Below are positions 32,278-39,246 of a stretch of 39,246 nt of DNA, piece after piece. The DNA is from Neobacillus bataviensis LMG 21833 (GTDB lineage Bacteria > Bacillota > Bacilli > Bacillales > Cytobacillaceae): assembly GCF_000307875.1 (NCBI RefSeq), contig NZ_AJLS01000136.1, positions 1-39,246 of the forward strand, in the 5' to 3' direction. A model generated the notes under the pieces. It searched no databases and had not been told where the DNA came from. It worked only from the letters and a program-made list of their open reading frames with translations. The translations under genes and the position numbers were made by a program. The first letter of the stretch is position 1; every line of letters starts with the position of its first letter.

Positions 32278-32496
32278 TTATTCTTCCTCAGATGCCCACA
32301 CATATAAATCTTCAATCTGACAATTCAATTCTTTGGAAATAGTCATTGCCGTATTTAAGTTCATTACTTTCTTTGATATGTAGCCGTCGAGTTGACTTCT
32401 GGGAATATTTGTATTTCTTTCTAAACTCTCCAAATCCATTCCGTTCTTAGATAATAAATCCTTGAGGTTACTTTTTCTTGCTTTATAATTAGTCAA
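32278..32496 (-). CDS. Small XRE-type helix-turn-helix regulator
   Basis: A 72-aa Cro/C1-type DNA-binding domain with nothing added: LKDLLSKNGMDLESLERNTN, then the recognition region IPRSQLDGYISKKVMNLNTA, then ISKELNCQIEDLYVWAS. Such single-domain regulators often control their own promoter or a neighbour. TTG start with GAGGTG upstream. No phage or toxin genes are next to it, so its target is open. Confidence 0.85.
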   Translation of the reverse strand: MTNYKARKSNLKDLLSKNGMDLESLERNTNIPRSQLDGYISKKVMNLNTAMTISKELNCQIEDLYVWASEEE

Positions 32497-32654
32497 AATG
32501 ACACCTCGCTTTAATAAAGCATACCATAGTTTGATAATAATGGAAAGGCGACAGCTACCTGTTTTCCATTTGCCTCCTCATATCCCGATATGTAGCATAA
32601 AGTTACTTTCATTTTGTGGTATACTAAAGAAGGAATAGTAAAGGGGTGTTGATT

Positions 32655-32828
32655 TTGAAAAACTCAAATAACCGCTACATGAATGGTCAAACTGTAAATA
32701 TTAAAGAAACAGGTGAGGCCGTCACAATTTTAAAATGGCAGTACGTGAAAAATATGAAGAGGTATTCTTACATCGTTAAAGAGCACCCAGGTACATTTTT
32801 TTTCGAAGAAGAGCTGCAGGATTTATAA
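32655..32828 (+). CDS. Small hypothetical protein (57 aa)
   Basis: A 57-residue protein (NRYMNGQTVNIKETGEAVTI, then YSYIVKEHPGTFFFEEEL) that looks like a small beta-barrel. TTG 32655 has AAAGGGG eight bases upstream; GTG 32646 and TTG 32649 are too close to that site. It is divergent from the XRE regulator and has its own terminator. Not recognised. Confidence 0.65.
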   Translation: MKNSNNRYMNGQTVNIKETGEAVTILKWQYVKNMKRYSYIVKEHPGTFFFEEELQDL

Positions 32829-32848
32829 ATGAAGCATGTCAATGCACC

Positions 32849-32880
32849 AAAAAGACCAATTCTGCGAATTGGTCTTTTTT
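32849..32880. terminator. Bidirectional terminator between the small ORF and asnS
   Basis: Stem AAAAAGACCAATTC/GAATTGGTCTTTTT with a 3-nt loop. Confidence 0.9.
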
Positions 32881-32889
32881 AATCACTAA

Positions 32890-34281
32890 TTAAAATTCTG
32901 CATTACCAGGTGTTCTTGGGAATGGTATGACATCTCTGATGTTTGACATCCCTGTTAAGTACATAATTAAGCGTTCAAAGCCAATTCCATAACCTGAATG
33001 TTTTGTACCGCCGTATTTTCTTAACTCCAAGTACCACCAATAATCTTCCTCATTCATTCCAAGTTCTTTAATTTTTCCAGCAAGAATATCTTCCCGTTCT
33101 TCACGCTGGCTGCCGCCGATTAATTCTCCAATTCCAGGTACAAGTAGGTCCATTGCCGCAACTGTTTTTTGATCTTCATTTAATCTCATATAGAAGGCTT
33201 TAATTTCTTTTGGATAATCCGTAACAAATACAGGGCGTTTGAAGACCTTTTCGCATAAATACCGTTCATGCTCAGTTTGCAGATCCACTCCCCATTCAAC
33301 AGGATAGGCGAACGTTTCACCTGACTCTTGTAACAACTTAATTGCTTCTGTATAGGTCACACGGCCAAAGTTTGCGGTATGGGCATTATCCAAACGATCT
33401 ACCAAACCCTTTTCAATAAAGCTGTTAAAGAAATTCATTTCCTCAGGAGCTTGATCCAAAACATAGCCAATGACGTATTTTACCATTTCTTCAGCTAAAT
33501 CCATAATATCAGGAAGTTCTGCAAAGGCGAGCTCTGGCTCTATCATCCAAAATTCAGCTGCATGCCGCGCTGTATTTGAATTCTCCGCCCTAAATGTTGG
33601 GCCAAATGTGTAGACATTCCGGAACGCTAACGCAAAGGACTCCGCAGAAAGTTGTCCACTAACAGTCAAATTGGTTTCCTTGTTAAAGAAATCCTTTGTT
33701 AAATCTGTTTTACCTTCATCATTTTTAGGGAGATTATCCATATCAAGAGTGGTAATCCGAAACATTTCCCCTGCACCTTCCGTATCACTACCGGTAATGA
33801 TTGGTGAGTGTACATAAACATACCCTTTATCCTGGAAAAATTTATGGATCGCATAGGAAGCAAGTGATCTCACACGGAATACAGCTGAAAATGTATTGGT
33901 TCTTGGGCGCAGATGCGCAATTGATCTTAAATATTCAAAGGAATGCTTCTTTTTCTGTAATGGATAGTCCACATTGGAAGTTCCTTCAATCACAATCTCT
34001 GTCGCTTTAATTTCAAACGGCTGCTTTGCTTGTGGTGTATGAATAAAATCCCCCGCCACTTTTATCGATGAACTAATTGGAAGCTTGGCTATATCTTTAA
34101 AGTTCGCCAATTGTTCATCAAATACAATCTGCACGCCTTTAAAAAAGCTGCCGTCATTTAATTCAATGAATCCAAAGTTTTTGGAATCGCGAATCGTCCG
34201 AATCCAACCGGACAACTGTACCTCTTGATCAATATAACTTTCCGTATTTCTGTACAAATCCTTGATTAAGGCCTGTTTCAT
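32890..34281 (-). CDS. asnS: Asparaginyl-tRNA synthetase, long form
   Basis: A 463-aa class IIb aminoacyl-tRNA synthetase. The N-terminal OB-fold ([20 protein letters not shown]) binds the anticodon. The catalytic core has [20 protein letters not shown], motif 2 [20 protein letters not shown] and motif 3 [20 protein letters not shown]. At 463 residues it resembles the E. coli-length enzyme rather than the 430-residue B. subtilis AsnS, so it may be a second copy in this genome. GGAGG lies upstream of the ATG. A promoter and an attenuator-like terminator lie in its leader. Confidence 0.93.
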   Translation of the reverse strand: MKQALIKDLYRNTESYIDQEVQLSGWIRTIRDSKNFGFIELNDGSFFKGVQIVFDEQLANFKDIAKLPISSSIKVAGDFIHTPQAKQPFEIKATEIVIEGTSNVDYPLQKKKHSFEYLRSIAHLRPRTNTFSAVFRVRSLASYAIHKFFQDKGYVYVHSPIITGSDTEGAGEMFRITTLDMDNLPKNDEGKTDLTKDFFNKETNLTVSGQLSAESFALAFRNVYTFGPTFRAENSNTARHAAEFWMIEPELAFAELPDIMDLAEEMVKYVIGYVLDQAPEEMNFFNSFIEKGLVDRLDNAHTANFGRVTYTEAIKLLQESGETFAYPVEWGVDLQTEHERYLCEKVFKRPVFVTDYPKEIKAFYMRLNEDQKTVAAMDLLVPGIGELIGGSQREEREDILAGKIKELGMNEEDYWWYLELRKYGGTKHSGYGIGFERLIMYLTGMSNIRDVIPFPRTPGNAEF

Positions 34282-34366
34282 GAGTTTTCCTCCTAAATCA
34301 TATGTATAAGCATTCGTTAATAGTCAGTGGCTGAATATTGTTTCCGCTGATCACATGTGACCAACT

Positions 34367-34398
34367 AAAAAAACTCCCCTCCCACAATGGGACGAAAG
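34367..34398 (-). terminator. Attenuator-like terminator in the asnS leader
   Basis: Minus strand: CTTTCGTCCCA pairs with TGGGAGGGGAG (ten pairs, one G-G mismatch), loop of three, then T7. It lies about 55-60 nt after the predicted start point and about 85 nt before asnS, so transcripts must read through it. The CTTTCGTCCC element recalls T-box terminators, but no AGGGTGGNACCGCG T-box sequence is present. Between it and the start lies a near-palindrome TGATCACATGTGACCA (34348-34363). Confidence 0.65.
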
Positions 34399-34454
34399 GT
34401 ACTATTTACAGACTAACATCGTTTTTCTCATATCCCTTCAATATTATATAAAAT

Positions 34455-34482
34455 ATTATACCAGATAAGCAATATACAACAA
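34455..34482 (-). promoter_or_regulatory. Promoter of asnS
   Basis: Minus strand: extended -10 TGG-TATAAT (TATAAT at 34455-34460), 16-nt spacer and -35 TTGTTG (34477-34482). It is followed by a short leader with a possible nine-codon ORF (MRKTMLVCK) that has no asparagine codon. Upstream to 34609 I see nothing else. Confidence 0.65.
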
Positions 34483-34621
34483 AGTTTCTATTTCAAGAGT
34501 AATCTACTGACGTGTCACACTTTTCTGAATGTTTTTGGGAATTTCCAGAAAATTAGCAGGATTTTTCTGATTGTCGTCGAATTTATTAAAAAATAATCGA
34601 TTCTTGATTGGGGGTACGTTT

Positions 34622-34852
34622 GTGGACAAGGTTACGTGTATTGCCTATCTTTTATACAAATCTTCTAGTAATCAAGACATCAAGGAAAAAGCGATTCAAT
34701 TATTGAATGGCGATGTGTCACTTCGCGATTTAAAAAGAAATGTATCAATTCAAGCCCAACTAGTCATTACAGAATCATTGCTGAAAAAGAACAAAATTGA
34801 TAAAAACCAAGTACAGCAATTTGCAGAAGAATTTATGGTAATTGAAGTATAA
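34622..34852 (+). CDS. Small hypothetical protein (76 aa)
   Basis: A 76-aa helical protein (VDKVTCIAYLLYKSSSNQD, GDVSLRDLKRNVSIQAQLVI, NQVQQFAEEFMVIEV). GTG 34622 has GGGGG seven bases upstream. It is followed 21 bases later by another small gene with its own site, so they form a two-gene operon ending at the terminator near 35015. Not recognised. Confidence 0.65.
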   Translation: MDKVTCIAYLLYKSSSNQDIKEKAIQLLNGDVSLRDLKRNVSIQAQLVITESLLKKNKIDKNQVQQFAEEFMVIEV

Positions 34853-34873
34853 AGTAAAGAAAGGTGATTATTA

Positions 34874-35008
34874 ATGGTACAGGTGGAAGTTACAATAACC
34901 TTCGAAGGAAAATACTATTTGACAAATGTCATTACCCATCGCGATACTTCTGATGAAGAAATATTACGCCTTGCCTTTGAACAGGTCAAGAAGCAATGGA
35001 AAAAATAA
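34874..35008 (+). CDS. Small stress-protein-like ORF (44 aa, BA3454-like)
   Basis: A 44-aa protein: MVQVEVTITFEGKYYLTNVI, then THRDTSDEEILRLAFEQVKK. The short beta-hairpin plus helix and the conserved-looking DTSDEEILRLAFEQV resemble, from memory, the BA3454 family of small Bacillus stress-response proteins; this is moderately uncertain. AAAGGTG lies seven bases before the ATG. Second gene of a two-gene unit. Confidence 0.65.
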   Translation: MVQVEVTITFEGKYYLTNVITHRDTSDEEILRLAFEQVKKQWKK

Positions 35009-35014
35009 AAACCT

Positions 35015-35057
35015 AAAAGGCTGTATGATTCTCATAAGAATTCTACAGCCTTTTTTT
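35015..35057. terminator. Bidirectional terminator between small ORFs and helD
   Basis: Long stem AAAGGCTGTA..GATTCT/AGAATT..TACAGCCTTT with T7. Serves the plus-strand pair and the converging helD. Confidence 0.88.
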
Positions 35058-35066
35058 GCATATGGA

Positions 35067-37394
35067 TTATATTAACTTATAAGCATCCTTTGACACGGAA
35101 GCCATGAGTGGATTGATTCCTTCTGTTGCAAACATATGCAATTCATGCATGGCGCGGGTACAAACTGTATAGAATAATTTTCGCTCCCCTTCACGCTTAT
35201 ACTGCGAACAATCATACAATATGACCGCATCAAATTCGATCCCTTTTGCCAGATAGGAAGGTATTACAAGATTGCCCTTTTCATAGGAAACAGTCCCCTT
35301 TTCGATTAAATGAAGTGGCAATTCATTTTTTAGAGCTCCATAAACCTTCTGACTTTCTGCGGAAGTTCTGCAAATTACCGCAACTGTACGGTGTCCTTCA
35401 TCCTTCATTTCCTTCATTTTTGCGAGAATCGCGCTATTCAACTTAGTTGGTTCGACCATCTCAATTACCGGCTTCCTGCCCTTCCGGTTAAATGGTTCTA
35501 TTTTTTCACCGCCGTTAATTAATCCACTTGTAAATTCGACAATTTCTCTCGTAGAACGGTAGGTTTTTGTTAACACGAACGATTCAACATCTTCATCACC
35601 AACGTTCAAATCTGTAAGGACTGTCTCGGAACCCGTTGCACCCGAAAAAATCGCTTGATTGAAGTCTCCCAGCAGTGTCATTTTGCTATATGGAAAAAGC
35701 CTTTGGATAAATGCAAATTGGAAAGGCGAATAATCCTGTGCCTCATCAATGAAAATATGGCGAATCGCTGTGTTTGATTTCCGACCCTCAATTAAATCCT
35801 GCAAGTAAACAAATGGGGTTGCATCTTCATATGGAATGACCATGTTGTGAAAATTCTTCACTGTTAACGTACAAATTTTTGACCAATTTAGTGGAAGACC
35901 TTTATCTATTATGTTATCTTGTTCAAATAATTGCAGATAAACTTGAGTAGTATCAATAAATCTTAAATTCTTCACTCTTACAAATAATGGCTTAAATTTT
36001 TCCTTAACAACCATTTCCGCAAGAAGCCTTTGTTCTCGCTCAAAATCATCAAATGTATTTTCCGAAAATCGATTTTTCTCTTGGAGCTTTTTAAAGGCCT
36101 CCATATAATCTTCTTTTTCAAGAAATTGAATCTCTTCCTCCACCCAGCTTCGCGAACGTTCCCGTTTCACGGCCCGTCTTAATTCCTTTAGTAACCAATC
36201 CTTTACGATTTGAATCCTGTTTGGGATGGAATAGCTTTTTTCAAGGGAATAAAAATAATCATAAATCTCCTTTTTTGAGATAATGACATCTCCTCGAAAG
36301 GATAAATCCCTAAATAGTAAACCTTGACTGGATAAGTCGGACGCATATTGATCAATGATTTTCTTAAAATGCAAGCTTGCCTTAAAGCGGATTCCCTCGC
36401 CCCTTATTTGGTCGTCAACTTCACTTTCGCCACTAAGCAAATACTCCATTTGTGTAAAGGGATCCTCGACATCAAATGCCTTTCCAATCCTGTGATTTAG
36501 GTATTCCTGAAAAGTAGATTGCTGCATATTTTCCTCACCCAGCTCAGGTAAAACTGTCGCAACATAACTATTAAATAAAGAATTCGGTGAGAAGAGCATA
36601 ATATTTTCTGCATTCAGTGTTCCCCTGTACCGATAGAGTAGGTAAGCGACACGCTGAAGTGCTGCAGAGGTTTTACCACTTCCTGCAGCCCCTTGGACGA
36701 TTAGTACTTTGCTGCTCTCATTTCTAATAATTTCGTTTTGTTCGCGCTGAATTGTGGCAACAATACTTTTCATTTGGGTGCTTGCGTTGTTTCCCAGGAC
36801 CTCCTGAAGCATTTCATCCCCTATCGTTACACCTGTATCAAACATTCCTTTAATCTCTGCATTCCTAATAATAAATTGGCGCTTTAATGTCATTTCACCT
36901 ACGATTATACCTTCTTCAGGTGTATTATATTGTGCGGGACCTGGAGAGTAATCATAGTAAAGACTGGATATCGGTGCCCGCCAGTCATAGATTAAGAAAT
37001 TTTCATCCTGTTCATCCATCAATGATGCAATTCCTAAATAAACTTGATCGCTGGATTTTTCCCCTTTTTCAAGAAAATCGATTCGGCCAAAATACGGTGA
37101 ATATTTTAACCTGTCGAGAGTTTTAAGATGTCGATCCAATTGTTTATGAGTACGTTCCCGTTCAGAGAGGAGTTCAGCCTGCTGCTTTATACTCGCTGCT
37201 GTTTCGATCATATCGTCCGGTTCATCTGTATTAACGGTTACATCTTCCCAAAAGGTTTTACGCATTTCAAGCACATCAGAGCGAACCTTACCGGTATTTT
37301 GCTTAAGAGCTTTTACTTTTCGGTCAATTTCCTCGCCAACTGCACTGACTCTTTCTTGTTCTACCTGCCAGTCTTTGTTTTGTACATCGCTCAT
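35067..37394 (-). CDS. helD: RNA polymerase recycling ATPase HelD
   Basis: A 775-aa superfamily 1 helicase-like ATPase that binds RNA polymerase and removes it from nucleic acid. The N-terminal coiled coil (about 1-95, with EERERTHKQLDRHL-like heptads) enters the secondary channel. KSSDQVYLGIASL and LIYDWRAPISSLYYDYSPGP precede the Walker A GAAGSGKT (235-242). HIFIDEAQDYSPFQFAFIQR, GDFNQAIFSGATG, LTKTYRST and a final VCTRAMHEL follow. Length equals B. subtilis HelD (YvgS, 774 aa). GGAGAG precedes the ATG. Confidence 0.94.
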   Translation of the reverse strand: MSDVQNKDWQVEQERVSAVGEEIDRKVKALKQNTGKVRSDVLEMRKTFWEDVTVNTDEPDDMIETAASIKQQAELLSERERTHKQLDRHLKTLDRLKYSPYFGRIDFLEKGEKSSDQVYLGIASLMDEQDENFLIYDWRAPISSLYYDYSPGPAQYNTPEEGIIVGEMTLKRQFIIRNAEIKGMFDTGVTIGDEMLQEVLGNNASTQMKSIVATIQREQNEIIRNESSKVLIVQGAAGSGKTSAALQRVAYLLYRYRGTLNAENIMLFSPNSLFNSYVATVLPELGEENMQQSTFQEYLNHRIGKAFDVEDPFTQMEYLLSGESEVDDQIRGEGIRFKASLHFKKIIDQYASDLSSQGLLFRDLSFRGDVIISKKEIYDYFYSLEKSYSIPNRIQIVKDWLLKELRRAVKRERSRSWVEEEIQFLEKEDYMEAFKKLQEKNRFSENTFDDFEREQRLLAEMVVKEKFKPLFVRVKNLRFIDTTQVYLQLFEQDNIIDKGLPLNWSKICTLTVKNFHNMVIPYEDATPFVYLQDLIEGRKSNTAIRHIFIDEAQDYSPFQFAFIQRLFPYSKMTLLGDFNQAIFSGATGSETVLTDLNVGDEDVESFVLTKTYRSTREIVEFTSGLINGGEKIEPFNRKGRKPVIEMVEPTKLNSAILAKMKEMKDEGHRTVAVICRTSAESQKVYGALKNELPLHLIEKGTVSYEKGNLVIPSYLAKGIEFDAVILYDCSQYKREGERKLFYTVCTRAMHELHMFATEGINPLMASVSKDAYKLI

Positions 37395-37471
37395 GCAACC
37401 ACTCTCCAGATTAAATTTAGCTCCACCTGCTTGACAATCAAAAGTAATTGTGTTAATGTTATAATAGATGT

Positions 37472-37595
37472 TTTATAAGTATTTATAATAAATACTTTTT
37501 ATGCCAAATGTTATTTTATCATGTTCCTTTTAAACTTTCAATAAGATCTTTCTTTAATCAAATAGTAAACGCCATAGTAGGCGTTTTTTTATTTT
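37472..37595 (+). ncRNA. Possible small RNA divergent from helD
   Basis: An extended -10 TGT-TATAAT (37460-37465), with TTGACA further upstream at an over-long 23-nt spacing, could start a plus-strand transcript near 37472. That transcript would contain the hairpin AAGTATTTA/TAAATACTT (37477-37497, followed by T5) and end at AAACGCC/GGCGTTT plus T7 (37567-37590). The terminator's T-run is on the plus strand, where no other gene needs it. The promoter is imperfect and the region very AT-rich, so this is tentative. Confidence 0.3.
37567..37595 (+). terminator. Plus-strand terminator before the membrane-protein gene end
   Basis: Seven-bp stem AAACGCC/GGCGTTT, six-base loop and T7 on the plus strand; its minus-strand T content is weak, although it also abuts the end of the gene 37600-38439. 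Confidence 0.75.
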
Positions 37596-37599
37596 TACA

Positions 37600-38439
37600 T
37601 CAACCTTTATCCCGTTCACCATACACCCACTCTCTGTATTGCCCATAAACGAAAACCATGACAATCCTAATTAATAAATATTCAATATCTCTCAGTTTAT
37701 TTTTTAATAGCTTAATCTTTTGAAAAAAATAATTTAATCCTATTGCTAATACTATTACCTTTAGCTTCGCTGCGACATCATTTTGTTTTTTCATTGTGAT
37801 CGCAGTAAAAACCGATAAAGTAATGGAATATAACGGAGATAAGATAAAGTGTTCCGTCCATGAATGGTACCTGCCCATTCCAAATCTAAATTTTCGCATG
37901 ATTGCCAATACGAAAAATAAATTTGTCTCGGTAACCATGATTAGTAAAAAATATGAAGCAAACTGAACAATTTGATTTTTCTTACCGATGCAGCTGTACC
38001 AATAATCACTCCATTTGAAATAAAAAGGCAGGAGAATCAAGGTATAAATGGTTTTCCACCAATTATGTTTGTATACCCCCAACCGTAAAAATAGCAGCTC
38101 TATTAATGAAAAGTAAATGCTGCCGGATATTTTTACCACCCACCCTGATTTTGAAAGGGTTAAGAACACCGCGGTAAAAGGGACAAATATCGCCTGGGAT
38201 AATACCGCCCCAAACACATTATCAAAAAACGACTTTTTTACTATCTTCGGTTTGTAGACATATGAGTTAAAAAGGTTAAAAACAAAGTACTCAAAAAGGT
38301 AGGCAAATCCCATATTAGAAACAAGTAAAACTAAAATGTCTTTTCTATTTTTATTTCTGTAAAAGGTGAAACCCAATAAGAAGGTGTGAATTAAAAATAA
38401 AATAAAAAAGGGAACACTATTGCGTTTAAGGATCTTCAT
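37600..38439 (-). CDS. Polytopic membrane protein, unknown
   Basis: A 279-aa protein with about seven hydrophobic segments (VPFFILFLIHTFLLGFTF, ILVLLVSNMGFAYLFEYFVF, AVLSQAIFVPFTAVFLTL, TIYTLILLPFYFKW and others) and a basic C-terminus. ATG 38439 follows AAGGGAAGG; the open frame upstream to 38532 has no site. Conserved-looking HNWWKTIYTLILLPFYFKWS suggests a Bacillus-specific family, perhaps a distant relative of CBO0543 proteins, but I do not recognise it. Confidence 0.7.
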   Translation of the reverse strand: MKILKRNSVPFFILFLIHTFLLGFTFYRNKNRKDILVLLVSNMGFAYLFEYFVFNLFNSYVYKPKIVKKSFFDNVFGAVLSQAIFVPFTAVFLTLSKSGWVVKISGSIYFSLIELLFLRLGVYKHNWWKTIYTLILLPFYFKWSDYWYSCIGKKNQIVQFASYFLLIMVTETNLFFVLAIMRKFRFGMGRYHSWTEHFILSPLYSITLSVFTAITMKKQNDVAAKLKVIVLAIGLNYFFQKIKLLKNKLRDIEYLLIRIVMVFVYGQYREWVYGERDKG

Positions 38440-38514
38440 ACAAGCCTTCCCTTCTACAGGATTTCTATTATAAGTAGTATTTGAAAAAATACAAAAAAAA
38501 TTAATAAAAAACAA

Positions 38515-38544
38515 TTGACAATATAGCGGCATTCAACATATAAT
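38515..38544 (+). promoter_or_regulatory. Sigma-A promoter of the yceI-family gene
   Basis: TTGACA (38515-38520), 18-nt spacer, TATAAT (38539-38544): both hexamers match consensus exactly, so expression is probably high unless repressed. Start near 38551. Confidence 0.85.
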
Positions 38545-38610
38545 TTACCTTGAAATAAGTTATTTTTAATTTGAGATAAATACTTTCAAAACAATTGGAG
38601 GAGACTTAAA

Positions 38611-39144
38611 ATGACAAAAACAAAATGGGCTCTTGATCCGTCACACAGCAGTGTAGATTTTTCAGTTCGTCACATGATGATTGCAAACGTAAAAGGAACA
38701 TTTAACAGCTTTAACGCAACAATCGAAGCAGATCCTGCTGATTTAACAACAGCAAACATTGAATTTTCAATTGAAACAGGAAGTGTAGACACTCGCAGTA
38801 AAGACCGTGATGGCCACCTTGTATCTGCAGATTTCTTTGATGTTGAAAATCATCCAAATATGACATTCAAAGCTACAAACATCGAAAAAACAGATGAGGG
38901 CGAATATAATGTTACAGGTGATTTAACCCTTCGCGGTGTTACGAAACAGGAAACCTTCGCGGTTACTTTTGAAGGTCAAGGAAAAGATCCATGGGGCAAT
39001 GAAAAGGCAGGCTTCAGTGCACAAGGTACTCTAAACCGTTCAGACTATGGTTTAGTTTGGAATGCTGCACTTGAAACTGGCGGCGTTCTTGTAGGCGACA
39101 AAGTAAAAATCAACCTTCAAATCCAAGCTGCTAAAGCTGAGTAA
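38611..39144 (+). CDS. YceI family protein (lipocalin-like, polyisoprenoid-binding type)
   Basis: A 177-aa protein of the YceI family. WALDPSHSSVDFSVRHMMIA, KGTFNSFNATIEADP, SVDTRSKDRDGHLVSADFFD, HPNMTFKATNI and GDLTLRGVTKQETFAV are the conserved beta-strands of the barrel that binds long isoprenoid or fatty chains. There is no signal peptide, so it is cytoplasmic here. Perfect promoter and GGAGGAG site indicate strong expression. It should not be confused with the B. subtilis transporter that bears the name YceI. Confidence 0.93.
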   Translation: MTKTKWALDPSHSSVDFSVRHMMIANVKGTFNSFNATIEADPADLTTANIEFSIETGSVDTRSKDRDGHLVSADFFDVENHPNMTFKATNIEKTDEGEYNVTGDLTLRGVTKQETFAVTFEGQGKDPWGNEKAGFSAQGTLNRSDYGLVWNAALETGGVLVGDKVKINLQIQAAKAE

Positions 39145-39149
39145 AAAGA

Positions 39150-39246
39150 AAAGCACAAGCGCCCTGGTCAGCGGCGTATGGCCTGGAGCGCTCCAACTGA
39201 GATAAAGGAAACACGGTGAACGAAGTGAACCGATGTTGACTTATCG
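39150..39246. repeat. Dispersed intergenic repeat, cut by the window end
   Basis: AAGCGCCCTGG.. and ..CCTGGAGCGCT (from about 39157 to 39192) form an inverted arrangement, followed by GGTGAACGAAGTGAACC, itself partly palindromic, and the tail GATGTTGACTTATCG. From memory, very similar stretches recur in many Bacillaceae genomes between genes. It is non-coding and GC-richer than its surroundings. Its right end is outside the window. Confidence 0.6.

Noticed and set aside
34282..34482. T-box riboswitch for asnS
   Set aside because: The leader is too short and the conserved AGGGTGGNACCGCG element is absent; only the terminator resembles one.

Overview
The window looks like chromosomal DNA of a low-GC, spore-forming Bacillaceae bacterium (Bacillus/Neobacillus-like). 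The evidence is strong GGAGG ribosome-binding sites, many GTG/TTG starts, a csgA-type spore gene, a 2Duf/DUF1657 spore-membrane group, a squalene-hopene/sporulenol cyclase, HelD, a lysine riboswitch and tandem rRNA-operon promoters at the left edge. No prophage, integrase, transposase or CRISPR array is visible. Repeats are limited to short phased repeats and one dispersed repeat cut by the right edge.

Layout. 1-240 (minus): two sigma-A promoters and a boxA leader of an rRNA operon that runs out of the left edge. 443-5456: a small ORF, a methyltransferase, exodeoxyribonuclease III, a divergent polysaccharide deacetylase, cyclophilin PpiB, a compact structured RNA (3856-3970, plus) and an overlapping DUF2515/membrane-protein pair. 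5547-9569: a triterpene cyclase, phased CGCCGATA repeats, Mug glycosylase, a short YitT protein and a small RNA-ligase-tail-like protein. 9615-13274: an HtrA-type membrane protease next to an OmpR-type two-component system, with direct repeats in the protease promoter. 13446-20712: a TetR-controlled acyl-CoA gene cluster (SDR, acyl-CoA ligase, TetR, thioesterase, APH-like kinase, ComB-like phosphatase, enoyl-CoA hydratase, quinone reductase), with two copies of a matching palindromic operator.

20874-25319: a ribbon-helix-helix protein, a VanW protein, a short membrane protein, a methyltransferase, a GF-rich small protein, CsgA and a YitT transporter-like protein. 25405-25978 (minus): about 570 nt with no ORF of 60 codons or more. 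It has its own promoter and terminator, a 23-position terminal helix joining its ends and at least five internal hairpins. This is a strong candidate for a large ornate non-coding RNA and is the most notable object here. 26092-30279: a membrane protein, a DUF1657-DUF1657-2Duf operon behind a sigma-G-like promoter, an EamA transporter and a third YitT protein. 30384-32220: a lysine riboswitch controlling a LysP-type permease. 32278-39246: small regulators and small proteins, a long-form AsnRS with an attenuator-like leader, HelD, a membrane protein, a YceI protein and a dispersed repeat.

Family names come from recognising motifs by eye. No database search was possible, so family-level calls are firmer than exact substrates or gene symbols.
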